A stretch of 9,181 nucleotides of DNA from Acidimicrobiia bacterium (GCA_030425785.1 JAUHYJ010000113.1:1-9181), one strand, 5' to 3'; counted from the stretch's first letter, positions 1-6,670 are shown. Notes: generated by a model from the letters alone, not told the origin. Numbers and translations are program-made.

Positions 1-85
1 GGTGTTGTTCGGCGCTCCAGCCGTGGAACAGGAACAGCAGCCGGTCGGCGCCGTCGCGGTCGAGGCGATACGTGGTGAGGCTCAC
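1..85 (-). CDS. Alpha/beta-hydrolase-like esterase, N-terminus only
   Basis: Twenty-eight codons are visible from a GTG start at 85-83, and the gene continues beyond base 1. The protein begins MSLTTYRLDRDGADRLLFLF and continues HGWSAEQH. A hydrophobic strand followed by H-G is the usual first strand and oxyanion-loop region of alpha/beta-hydrolase fold esterases, especially the carboxylesterase/phospholipase type (consensus like LLHGYGADEHD). The start is supported by AGGA seven bases before the GTG. It lies 69 bp after the stop of the lipoprotein gene on the same strand, so it is probably the third gene of a run with the oxidoreductase and lipoprotein. The catalytic Ser, Asp and His lie outside the window, so the family call rests only on this N-terminal pattern. 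Confidence 0.55.
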   Translation of the reverse strand, partial: MSLTTYRLDRDGADRLLFLFHGWSAEQH

Positions 86-113
86 GTGTCGATCCTGCCA
101 CGGCCGGCGACGA

Positions 114-153
114 TCGCCACCCTGGCGACCCGAAGCGCGGGCGCCGCGGCGCC
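114..153. repeat. Two small inverted repeats between lipoprotein and esterase genes
   Basis: TCGCCA (114-119) and TGGCGA (123-128) form a 6-bp stem with a 3-base loop. GGCGCCGCGGCGCC at 140-153 is a perfect 14-base palindrome immediately after the lipoprotein stop codon. Neither is followed by a T run. They could slow transcription or protect the mRNA end, but such motifs arise easily in DNA this rich in G and C. Confidence 0.3.
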
Positions 154-154
154 G

Positions 155-1954
155 TCAGCCGTCGTGGACGATCTCGATCGAGTCGATCTCGATCGTCCGC
201 CCGGACGACTCGGCCGGGTCGATCCGGAGCGCGGTGATGTCGTCGGCCCACCCGGCGACCTGCCCGACCGGGATGACGTGGTCGACCCACTCGCCACTGC
301 CGTCGACGTCGAACGTCAGCGATTTCGACTCGCTGTACTCGCCGTCGGCGGAGGTGATCCAGAAGACCTGTCCGATCTCGTCGTCGCCGGCCGACACGCG
401 CATCCTGATCCGCAGCTGGTCGTAGACGGACGGCACCAAGATCGGGCCCGACAGGAACCACGGGTCGTCACCGGTCGAGGTCGTCGTGAGCACCCCGTCG
501 ACGACCTCGAGGTCGGTCAGGTGATTGTCGGCGAACCACCCGCCCAGCGCGCCGTCGTCGAAGGTCCACACCGCCGGCTCGACGACGTATTCCTCGACGG
601 CGATCGGGAACCGCAGCAGGTCGCGGTCGAGGCTGTTGCCGCCGGCGTTGAAGCGCGAGATGTAGAGGTACAGCTCGCCGTCGCTCGTGCCGAAGCTGAG
701 CGACGAGCTGTCGGGATCGATCAGGGCCGGGTAGGCGTGGACGAGCTCGTTGTCGGGATCGGCGACCGCGTTGCCGGCCGGCAGCTCGATCAGCAGTTCG
801 CGCAGCGTCCAGTCGACCAGGTTCTCCGAGGTCGAGTAGTAGACGCCCCACTCGTCGTCGTAGGTGACGACGTCGGCGCTGATGCCGACCATGACGAACC
901 GACCGAGGCGCTCGTCGAACACGATGGACTCCTGCACCGAACCGCCGAGCTCGGCGTCGGCGAGCGGGGCACATTTCTCGGTCCCGGTGACCGCGTCGCG
1001 GTAGGGGTCGAGCCAGACCCCGTCGAAGCCGTCGCCGTCCCAGTACCGCCACGCGCCCGGGTCGGCGAGGTCGTCGGTGCGCATCGCACACACCCACTGG
1101 CGTTCGTCGGGCTGATCGCTCACGTTGCCGAACAGGTAGAAGAAGCCGTCGCCGCCGTCGATCACGTTGCTCGGCTGGCGAATGCCGGACGGGACGCTGT
1201 CGTCGAGGTACGGGTAGGGGAGTGTCGCGATCAGGTGGCCCGGCGGCTCGGCGATGGGGGCGAAGGTGCGACCACCGTCGGTCGACACCGTCATCACGAA
1301 CGACGTGTCGAGGCATGGGAGCCGCTGGTCGGACGGGCACTGGCCCGGACGCGCGGCATCGTGGGTGTCACCCCGGTACTCGTTGTGGACGACGGCGTAC
1401 ACCGTCTGTCCGTCGACGGTGTACGGCGAGCCGATCCACCACGAGTCGGCGAACGTCGACGGATCGGGGTCGAACGGCGAGGAGAGCACCGGCGCCGAGC
1501 AGTCGGATGCGATCTCGCCGAGGCTCGGCCCGCTCATGACGTAGGTGTTCCAGTGCCCGATCGTGAGGTGCACGGTGCCGGCAGCGTCCCGGAACGCCCG
1601 GGCCGCGATGTCGGGGATGTTGGCGTCCTCGCACCGGTCGTCGGTCCAGTCGAACACGACCTCCTCCGGCCCGGTCGCGACCAGTCGGGTCCGGGTCGGC
1701 GGCACGAACGGCACCGTCGTGGTCGTGGTCGCCGGCTCGGTCGTCGCGGAGACCGTGGTCGGCGGGTCGGTCGGCGGGCTCGTCGCCGGTGGCTGCACCG
1801 TCGACGGCGTGACCTCGTTCGTCGTGTCGTTCGTCGTGTCGTCGGCGGTCGGGTCCGGTCCCGCCTGCTCACCGTCGCTGCACGCGGCAACGACGAGCAG
1901 TGTCGCCGTGAGCAACGTCGCCGTGAGTGCGGCGTTCCGCCCTCGCCCGCCCAT
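155..1954 (-). CDS. Secreted lipoprotein, predicted beta-propeller plus C-terminal beta-sandwich
   Basis: This 599-residue protein begins with a short basic stretch, a hydrophobic segment (residues 8-24) and a lipobox V-A-A-C with Cys25, so it should be lipid-anchored on the outer face of the membrane. Residues 27-86 are a Thr/Pro/Asp-rich linker (TTEPATTTTTVP). Residues about 90-455 show repeated strand patterns with WWIGSPYTVDGQTVYAVVHN, STDGGRTFAP, GFFYLFGNV and HAYPALIDPD, typical of beta-propeller proteins related in style to GH32/GH43 and sialidase folds. Residues about 461-599 (VWTFDDGALGGW to the end) look like a carbohydrate-binding-type beta-sandwich. Six further cysteines (108, 152, 206, 214, 289, 328) could form disulfides. 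The ATG lies 9 bp after the oxidoreductase stop, with GAGGG about 13 bases upstream, so the two are probably co-transcribed. No catalytic triad was identified. The lipoprotein call is firm; a role in binding or cutting glycans is inference. Confidence 0.85.
   Translation of the reverse strand: MGGRGRNAALTATLLTATLLVVAACSDGEQAGPDPTADDTTNDTTNEVTPSTVQPPATSPPTDPPTTVSATTEPATTTTTVPFVPPTRTRLVATGPEEVVFDWTDDRCEDANIPDIAARAFRDAAGTVHLTIGHWNTYVMSGPSLGEIASDCSAPVLSSPFDPDPSTFADSWWIGSPYTVDGQTVYAVVHNEYRGDTHDAARPGQCPSDQRLPCLDTSFVMTVSTDGGRTFAPIAEPPGHLIATLPYPYLDDSVPSGIRQPSNVIDGGDGFFYLFGNVSDQPDERQWVCAMRTDDLADPGAWRYWDGDGFDGVWLDPYRDAVTGTEKCAPLADAELGGSVQESIVFDERLGRFVMVGISADVVTYDDEWGVYYSTSENLVDWTLRELLIELPAGNAVADPDNELVHAYPALIDPDSSSLSFGTSDGELYLYISRFNAGGNSLDRDLLRFPIAVEEYVVEPAVWTFDDGALGGWFADNHLTDLEVVDGVLTTTSTGDDPWFLSGPILVPSVYDQLRIRMRVSAGDDEIGQVFWITSADGEYSESKSLTFDVDGSGEWVDHVIPVGQVAGWADDITALRIDPAESSGRTIEIDSIEIVHDG
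1817..1840. repeat. 12-bp perfect tandem repeat in lipoprotein linker
   Basis: GTTCGTCGTGTC occurs twice back to back (1817-1828 and 1829-1840). On the minus strand it encodes a repeated D-T-T-N unit in the Thr-rich linker after the lipobox. Because the unit is a multiple of three, copy-number change would alter linker length without breaking the frame. Confidence 0.85.
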
Positions 1955-1963
1955 GGGGCGAGA

Positions 1964-3169
1964 CTAGCCCTCGCCCGGCAACACCCAGTCGGTCGGTGGT
2001 GCGGCCGGGCCGTCGAGCGTCACGCCGAGCTTCGGGAACACCTCGGTGGCGGTCAGCTCGAGCTGCTCGTCCATCTGATCCTGGGTCAGCCCGGGCAGGT
2101 CGAAGAACAGCACGGCGTGCTCGACGCCGACCTCGTCGCGATAGCGGCCGAGCAGGTCGGCGCACTCCTCGACCGAGCCGACGATCATCTGGTCCTGCTC
2201 GATCGAGTCCTCGAGGGTCGGCATGAAGTCGAACGGCACCGGCGACCCGTCGGGCAGCCGGTACGCGCGGAACCGGCCGTAGGGGGCGAGAAACCGGATC
2301 CACTCGTCGTGGGCGTTCCGGAAGCGGTCCTTGGCCTCCTGTGTGGTGCGCCCGACGTGCATCGGGATGGCGAGGCAGCGGGCGTCGCTGCGACCGATGT
2401 CCCAGCCGTTGGCGGCGGCCTTGTCGCCGAAGTCGTCCCACCACGTCCGCGTGTCGGCGATGCCGCGGCCGGGGATGACCGCCGAGTGACGGGCCCGGGC
2501 GCAGTAGTCGAGCGTCGGCGGCGACGTGACCGCCTGCCACACCTCGATCGGCCCGATCGGCTTGGGGACGAGGGTCAGGTCCTGCACGGTCGAGCCGCGG
2601 TCGGGGATACCGGCCGGCGGCAGGACGAAGTGCTTGCCGGTGAAGCTGAAGCGTTCGTTCGTCCAGGCGGCCTTGATGATCTCCATCGACTCCTCGAAGA
2701 TCTCGCGGTTCAGCCGGTCGAGCTCCTTCGACATCTCGTTGTCGCCCGACGCGACGACGCCGCCGAGCGATTGGGCCTCGCGCGGCACGGTGCCGCGACC
2801 GACGCCGAACTGGATGCGGTTGCCGGTGAGGATCTGCATCGTCGCCGCGTCCTCCGCCAGCCGGAGCGGGTGCCACTGCGGCACGACGTTGAACATCTGA
2901 CCGAGCCGGAGCCGTTCGGTCTCCTTGGCCAGGTGCAGGCCGAACAGGATCAGGTTGGGCGTGACCTCGTAGCCCTCGTACTGGAAGTGGTGTTCGGTCA
3001 GCCACATCGTGTCGTAGCCGAGTCGGTCCATCGTGCCGGCCCAGTGGGTCAGGTGGTCGTAGCAGGCGAGGTAGTCGTCGTTGCCGTAGCGCCGATCGAC
3101 CGGGGCGGGTCCGTCGTGGCCGGCGTCGGGCATGGGCACGGTGCCGTAGAAGTTCGCGTCGACTCGCAT
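1964..3169 (-). CDS. LLM-class flavin-dependent oxidoreductase
   Basis: This 401-residue cytoplasmic enzyme belongs to the bacterial luciferase-like monooxygenase superfamily, TIM-barrel enzymes that use FMN or F420 to oxidise small organic substrates. Family marks include MWLTEHHFQ (56-63), P-N-L then a Thr/Leu-rich helix and LRLGQMFNVVPQWHPLRLAEDAAT (87-110), the LTGNRIQFGVGRGTVPRE block (114-131), W-QAVTSPPT (211-219) and a C-terminal VGSVEECADLLGRYRDEVG (330-348). The last block is the usual helix of the family. Length is slightly above the common 330-380. The start at 3169 is chosen because the barrel begins directly (MRVDANFYG), and the open frame upstream runs into the divergent arsR control region. 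There is no strong Shine-Dalgarno. The neighbouring lipoprotein gene follows 9 bp after its TAG stop. Cofactor and substrate cannot be decided from sequence alone. Divergent placement from the ArsR gene makes it a candidate target of that repressor. Confidence 0.92.
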   Translation of the reverse strand: MRVDANFYGTVPMPDAGHDGPAPVDRRYGNDDYLACYDHLTHWAGTMDRLGYDTMWLTEHHFQYEGYEVTPNLILFGLHLAKETERLRLGQMFNVVPQWHPLRLAEDAATMQILTGNRIQFGVGRGTVPREAQSLGGVVASGDNEMSKELDRLNREIFEESMEIIKAAWTNERFSFTGKHFVLPPAGIPDRGSTVQDLTLVPKPIGPIEVWQAVTSPPTLDYCARARHSAVIPGRGIADTRTWWDDFGDKAAANGWDIGRSDARCLAIPMHVGRTTQEAKDRFRNAHDEWIRFLAPYGRFRAYRLPDGSPVPFDFMPTLEDSIEQDQMIVGSVEECADLLGRYRDEVGVEHAVLFFDLPGLTQDQMDEQLELTATEVFPKLGVTLDGPAAPPTDWVLPGEG

Positions 3170-3205
3170 CCGCCCAGTGTCGCAGCCGCGGGCACCCGGT
3201 GTCGC
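3167..3205 (-). promoter_or_regulatory. Weak candidate promoter for the oxidoreductase gene
   Basis: On the minus strand GCGACA (3205-3200) is followed by an 18-base spacer and GACACT (3181-3176), then six bases and the ATG. The -35 matches TTGACA at four of six positions. The -10 keeps the conserved A and final T but not the first T. Spacing would suit a leaderless message. It is a weak match and the real promoter could lie nearer the arsR palindrome. Confidence 0.25.
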
Positions 3206-3250
3206 GCCCGGCCGGTGAACATCGCGTGACACGCGGCGGTGGCCAGTGTC

Positions 3251-3279
3251 TTGACATCCCGCAGCGGGCGCGCGAATGT
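3251..3279 (+). promoter_or_regulatory. Sigma-70-type promoter of the arsR gene
   Basis: A perfect TTGACA (3251-3256) is followed by a 17-base spacer and GAATGT (3274-3279), which keeps the conserved A at position 2 and T at position 6 of the -10. Transcription would start at about 3286-3288, on or next to the ATG at 3288. The -10 lies inside the 30-bp palindrome, as expected for a repressed promoter. Confidence 0.6.
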
Positions 3280-3302
3280 ACAACCAGATGGTTGTACATT
3301 CG
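3273..3302. promoter_or_regulatory. 30-bp perfect palindrome, probable ArsR operator
   Basis: Arms CGAATGTACAACCA (3273-3286) and TGGTTGTACATTCG (3289-3302) are exact reverse complements around a central GA. The site is AT-richer than its surroundings and overlaps both the -10 and the first codons of the ArsR gene. ArsR-family repressors bind as dimers to palindromes like this, so autorepression is the natural reading. The repressor may also act on the divergent oxidoreductase gene, whose start is about 100 bp away. Confidence 0.85.
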
Positions 3303-3650
3303 TACCCCCGGATCGAGCTGAGCGACGACGACGTCGATCGACTGTTCCGTGCCCTCGCCGACGCGACGCGGCGCGACATCGTGCGCCGCACGCTCACGGG
3401 CGAGGTGTCGGTCAGCGGGCTCGCCGGGCACTACGACATGAGCTTCGCCGCCGTCCAGAAGCACGTCGCGGTGCTCGAAGGGGCGGGTCTCGTGACCAAG
3501 CACGCGCAGGGCCGCGAACGACTGGTGCGCGCGAACCCCGACCAGATCGGACGCGCCCGCACCGTGCTCGCCGGGCTCGAGGAGCTGTGGCGGGTGCGCT
3601 TCGCCCAGCTCGACGGCGTGCTCGCCGACCCCGACCCGTCCACCGACTGA
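3288..3650 (+). CDS. ArsR-family winged-helix repressor, non-metal type
   Basis: The protein is about 120 residues and almost entirely a winged helix. LFRALADATRRDIVRRTL is the classic first-helix signature of ArsR. LAGHYDMSFAAVQKHVAVLEGAGLV gives the helix-turn-helix and recognition helix, and KHAQGRERLVRANP the wing. It contains no cysteine and lacks the ELCVCD-type metal site, so an organic ligand or a protein partner is more likely than arsenic or zinc. I chose ATG 3288 because the TTGACA-N17-GAATGT promoter would start the message at about 3286-3288. The upstream in-frame ATG at 3276 (adding MYNQ) would lie before that start point and has no ribosome site. ArsR proteins of this sort are commonly paired with a downstream AHSA1/SRPBCC gene, as here, 79 bp away. 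It is probably the first gene of that operon. Confidence 0.9.
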   Translation: MVVHSYPRIELSDDDVDRLFRALADATRRDIVRRTLTGEVSVSGLAGHYDMSFAAVQKHVAVLEGAGLVTKHAQGRERLVRANPDQIGRARTVLAGLEELWRVRFAQLDGVLADPDPSTD

Positions 3651-3729
3651 CCCGTCCAAACTTTCCATCCACTGACCCGGTCGACGCCGTGCCGGCCGAC
3701 CCCGAACCCACCGAGAGAGCGGAGCCACG

Positions 3730-4710
3730 ATGCCCATCACCTCGATCACCAGCGATCCCGAGCAGCTCGTCCTCACGATCGTCGGCGAGTACCCGGTCCC
3801 CGTCGATCGACTGTGGGATGCCTGGGCCGACCCGCGCCAGATCGAGCGCTTCTGGGGCCCGCCGGGCTGGCCGGCGACCTTCACGCGCCACGACATGGTC
3901 GTCGGCGGCCGTTCGGACTACGTCATGACCGGTCCGGACGGCGAACGATCCGCGGGTTACTGGTTCATCACGGCCATCGAACCGGGCCGCTTCTTCGAGG
4001 TGACCGACGGTTTCGCCGCCGCCGACGGCGAACCGAACGACGAGATGCCGTCGATGACGATGCGGTACGAGTTCGAGGCGACGTCCGACGGGTCTCGCTT
4101 CACCGGCGTCACGCGCTTCCCCTCGGTCGAGGCGATGGAGCAGCTGGTCGAGATGGGCATGGTCGAGGGCGCCACCGCCGCGTTCGGTCAGATGGACGAC
4201 CTGCTGGCCGACCTGGCGGCCTTCGCGGTCGGACGCGCGACCGACGCGACGGTGCTCGACGACGTGACGATCCGCACCAGCCGCGTCGTGCGCGGTTCGG
4301 TCGAGCAGGTGTGGCGGGCGCATCACGACGCAGACCTCGTGCGACGGTGGCTGCTCGGCCCCGACGGCTGGACGATGCCCGTGTGCGAGGTCGCCGAACA
4401 GGTCGGCGACACGTTCCGCTACGAGTGGGAGTCGGCGACCGACGGCAACCGCTTCGGGTTCGAGGGCGAGATGATCGACGCACTCCCGCCGACTCGGGCG
4501 GTGACCTCTGAGCGCCCGATCGGATCGACCGACCCCGGCACCGTCAACGAGCTGACCCTCACGCCGGTGGCGGGCGGCACGCTCGTGTGCATCGTCATCA
4601 CGTGCCCGAGCACCGAGGTCCGCGACGAGATGCTCGGCACCGGCATGGTCGAGGGCATGGAGTTCGGCTACGCGCGGCTCGAAGCGCTGCTCGCGTCGGC
4701 GGTCGCCTGA
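3730..4710 (+). CDS. Tandem SRPBCC (AHSA1/CalC-type) two-domain protein
   Basis: The 326-residue cytoplasmic protein contains two START-like SRPBCC domains in one chain. The fold makes a hydrophobic pocket for small ligands. Domain 1 spans about 10-163 and domain 2 about 178-324. They share a helix (V-DRLWDAWADPRQIERFW at 25-42; V-EQVWRAHHDADLVRRWL at 191-208), a following G-P-x-G-W (43-47; 210-214) and a closing block (EMGMVEGATAAFGQMDDLLA at 141-160; GTGMVEGMEFGYARLEALLA at 303-322). Most AHSA1-like proteins have one domain of 140-160 residues, so this looks like an old duplication and fusion. The ATG at 3730 is supported by GGAG five bases upstream. It follows the ArsR gene by 79 bp and precedes the oxygenase gene by 24 bp. 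Ligand transport, sensing or catalysis are all possible; the ligand is unknown. Confidence 0.92.
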   Translation: MPITSITSDPEQLVLTIVGEYPVPVDRLWDAWADPRQIERFWGPPGWPATFTRHDMVVGGRSDYVMTGPDGERSAGYWFITAIEPGRFFEVTDGFAAADGEPNDEMPSMTMRYEFEATSDGSRFTGVTRFPSVEAMEQLVEMGMVEGATAAFGQMDDLLADLAAFAVGRATDATVLDDVTIRTSRVVRGSVEQVWRAHHDADLVRRWLLGPDGWTMPVCEVAEQVGDTFRYEWESATDGNRFGFEGEMIDALPPTRAVTSERPIGSTDPGTVNELTLTPVAGGTLVCIVITCPSTEVRDEMLGTGMVEGMEFGYARLEALLASAVA

Positions 4711-4721
4711 CCCGGACGATC

Positions 4722-4737
4722 TACGCTCGCGAGTGTG
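4722..4737 (+). promoter_or_regulatory. TANNNT box before a GTG start, possible leaderless promoter
   Basis: TACGCT (4722-4727) stands seven bases before the GTG start of the oxygenase gene, the geometry of actinobacterial leaderless promoters. No good -35 is visible, and there is no clear Shine-Dalgarno. The oxygenase could therefore have its own transcript in addition to read-through from the arsR operon. Confidence 0.4.
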
Positions 4738-5700
4738 ATCCCCTCGCTCGACCTGTCGCTGCCGCTCGACGAGCTGGGACCCCGGCTCGACGATGCGCTC
4801 CGCACCACCGGTTTCTTCACGGTGCGCCACCACGGCGTGGCCGACGAGGTGCGCGACCGCTACTTCGCGGCGATGCGCGAGTTCTTCGACCTGCCGATCG
4901 AGGTCAAGGAGGCGATCGCGATCGGCAACTCGCCGTGCCACCGCGGCTACGTCGGCCTCGGCGCCGAGGCGCTCGACGGCGCGCTCGGCAACGACGACGA
5001 CGCGATCGGCACCGCCGCGGCCGGCGACCTGAAAGAGACGCTCGACACCGGCATCGACCACCCGCCCGATCATCCCGACGTCGTCGCGGGCACCCCGCTG
5101 TTCGGCCCGAACCAGTGGCCCGAACTACCCGGGTTCCGCGAGGCGGTCGAGGCGTACCGGGACGCGGTCGTCGCCGTGTCCGAGCATCTGCACCGCGTGA
5201 TGGCGGTCGCGCTCGAGCTGGCGCCGACCTTCTTCGACGACCTGCCTTCCGACATGGCGTACCACCTGCGGCTCATCCACTATCCGCCGCAGTCGACGAT
5301 GACCCCGGCGCCAGGCCAATGGGGGTGCGGCGCCCACACCGACTACGGCACGCTCACGATCCTCGCCGACGACGGCGTCGGCGGCCTCCAGGTGCAGCTG
5401 CGGTCGGGCGAGTGGGTCGACGTCGACGTTCCGCGGGGCGAGCTCGTGGTCAACCTCGGCGATCTCATGGCCATCTGGACCAACGATCGCTGGGTCTCGA
5501 ATCCGCACCGAGTGGTGAACCCCGCCGGTGCCGATCGATACTCGTCACCGCTGTTCGTCGATCCCGACTACCACCAGTGGATCGAGACGCTCCCGACCTG
5601 CCTCGATCGCGACGGGCGGAGTCGCTACGCGCCGGTCCAGGCGGGCCCGTACCTGCTGTCGCGGTTCGACGGGACGCACGCCTACCGCGCCGACGCGTGA
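4735..5700 (+). CDS. 2-oxoglutarate/Fe(II) oxygenase, isopenicillin N synthase family
   Basis: The 321-residue enzyme shows the two-part family layout. The N-terminal domain (1-110) has FFTVRHHGV (27-35) and the helix FFDLPIEVKEAI (50-61) followed by H-RGYVGLG (69-76). The C-terminal jelly roll carries the iron triad His201 and Asp203 (GAHTDYGTLTIL) and His258 (NPHRVVNP). Arg268 and Ser270 (RYS) match the R-x-S motif that binds 2-oxoglutarate carboxylate. LRLIHYPPQ (178-186) is the common substrate-side strand. All key residues are present and the length is normal, so it should be active: it would use O2 and 2-oxoglutarate to hydroxylate, desaturate or cyclise a substrate. Relatives range from antibiotic and ethylene enzymes to flavonoid and gibberellin oxidases, and the substrate here is unknown. 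GTG 4735 gives the standard N-terminus (MIPSLDLSLPLDEL). Confidence 0.93.
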   Translation: MIPSLDLSLPLDELGPRLDDALRTTGFFTVRHHGVADEVRDRYFAAMREFFDLPIEVKEAIAIGNSPCHRGYVGLGAEALDGALGNDDDAIGTAAAGDLKETLDTGIDHPPDHPDVVAGTPLFGPNQWPELPGFREAVEAYRDAVVAVSEHLHRVMAVALELAPTFFDDLPSDMAYHLRLIHYPPQSTMTPAPGQWGCGAHTDYGTLTILADDGVGGLQVQLRSGEWVDVDVPRGELVVNLGDLMAIWTNDRWVSNPHRVVNPAGADRYSSPLFVDPDYHQWIETLPTCLDRDGRSRYAPVQAGPYLLSRFDGTHAYRADA

Positions 5701-5723
5701 GACCAGAGAGGGCCGAACAGCCC

Positions 5724-5739
5724 GTTACCCGCCGGTAAC
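5724..5739. promoter_or_regulatory. Perfect inverted repeat, possible operator for the hydrolase gene
   Basis: GTTACC (5724-5729) and GGTAAC (5734-5739) are exact reverse complements around CGCC. The site coincides with the -35 position of the predicted hydrolase promoter. Short palindromes of this size at the -35 are typical binding sites of dimeric repressors such as TetR family members; no such regulator lies in the window. Confidence 0.5.
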
Positions 5740-5752
5740 ACGCCGATATCAT
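5725..5752 (+). promoter_or_regulatory. Candidate promoter of the alpha/beta hydrolase gene
   Basis: TATCAT (5747-5752) differs from TATAAT at one base. TTACCC (5725-5730) lies 16 bases upstream as a poor -35 within the inverted repeat. Transcription would begin near 5759, leaving a leader of about 15 bases that carries the strong AGAGGGGG ribosome site. Confidence 0.45.
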
Positions 5753-5773
5753 GGACGTCGAGAGGGGGCGACG

Positions 5774-6670
5774 ATGCTCGTCCAGAATGCGTACGGCGAA
5801 CTACTCACACCCGACTGGCATCAGCGTGTGGTGCGCGACCACCATCCCCACGACGCCTCGTGGGTGTACTCGACAGCGACCGACGAGCCGTCGGGGCCGA
5901 CCCTGCTGCTGTTGCACGGCGTCGGCAACGACGGCGGGATGTGGTCACCGGTCATCCCGGCGCTCGCCGCGGGCGGACCGGTGTTCGCCCCGACGGTGGC
6001 CGCAGGCTTGCTCACCGACGCCGACGGCGGTCGTGCGCCGAGCATCGACGGCCTGATCGACCATCTCGCCGCCGTGACCCCGCCGCCGTGGCGGATCGTC
6101 GGGCACTCGATGGGCGGCGTGCTCACCGGCATCATCCTGCGGTACCACCCCGATCTCGTCGACGCCGCCGTCCTGGTGAACTCGCCGCTGCCGAGCGTGA
6201 CCCGCCGCATCCAGACGGGCGACTCGCTCGACCGCACCGGGCGCGCCCTGCTGATGCTGAAGACGCTGGCGCAGGTCACCCGATTCGGCCGGCCCCGTCT
6301 GCCGCGCGCGCTGCGCGCAGCCGAGCTCGTCGCCGTTCGTACCGCGCTGCGCGGCTTCGTCGTCGACCCCGGTGCGTTCGACGACCGGGTCGTGAGCCGG
6401 GCGATCATGTCGACGCGCACCCGCGACGGGATGGACTTCATCCGTCTCGCGCGTGAACTCCCCGAGCTGGCGCCGACGCCGTTCGAGGGGGTGCCGGTCA
6501 CGATCGTCCTCGGCCGCGACGACCCGCTCGTGCCGATGTCCGACCTCGACGAGGTGCGCGAGCTGTACCCGTCGGCGCGCCTCGAGGTCATCGACCACTG
6601 CAGCCACTTCGCGCATCTCGAACAGCCGGCCCGCACCGTCGAGCTCATCGACGAGGCCCTGCGCGGCTGA
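5774..6670 (+). CDS. Alpha/beta-fold hydrolase
   Basis: The 298-residue cytoplasmic enzyme has the complete serine-hydrolase machinery. LLLLHGVGNDGGMW (44-57) holds the oxyanion HG. GHSMGG (110-115) is the nucleophile elbow with Ser112. VLGRDDPLVP (245-254) holds the acid, probably Asp250. DHCSHFAHLEQP (274-285) carries the catalytic histidine, probably His278. A helical cap lies at about 140-230. Family members cleave esters, lactones, C-C bonds or halides; substrate type cannot be read here. ATG 5774 is chosen because AGAGGGGG lies just upstream at good spacing. An ATG at 5751 is in another frame. The gene is 73 bp after the oxygenase and has its own candidate promoter, so it may be regulated separately. 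It ends convergently with the exporter gene. Confidence 0.93.
   Translation: MLVQNAYGELLTPDWHQRVVRDHHPHDASWVYSTATDEPSGPTLLLLHGVGNDGGMWSPVIPALAAGGPVFAPTVAAGLLTDADGGRAPSIDGLIDHLAAVTPPPWRIVGHSMGGVLTGIILRYHPDLVDAAVLVNSPLPSVTRRIQTGDSLDRTGRALLMLKTLAQVTRFGRPRLPRALRAAELVAVRTALRGFVVDPGAFDDRVVSRAIMSTRTRDGMDFIRLARELPELAPTPFEGVPVTIVLGRDDPLVPMSDLDEVRELYPSARLEVIDHCSHFAHLEQPARTVELIDEALRG

Noticed and set aside
2..3229. 1075-codon open frame on the plus strand
   Set aside because: It runs antisense to three well-supported genes and their gaps, its composition is Arg/Val/Asp/Gly-rich with no domain pattern, and such frames are expected opposite G/C-ending codons.
1869..3896. 675-codon minus-strand frame overlapping the oxidoreductase and ArsR genes
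   Set aside because: It is a shifted frame of the oxidoreductase gene with Arg/Pro-rich translation and would cross the arsR promoter and palindrome.
3412..5073. 553-codon open frame on the minus strand
   Set aside because: It lies antisense to the ArsR, SRPBCC and oxygenase genes, whose motifs are intact; the product is low-complexity Arg/Asp/Val-rich.
5751..6056. ATG-started frame at 5751
   Set aside because: It is out of frame with the hydrolase, Arg/Ser-rich, and its ATG is part of the predicted TATCAT box region.
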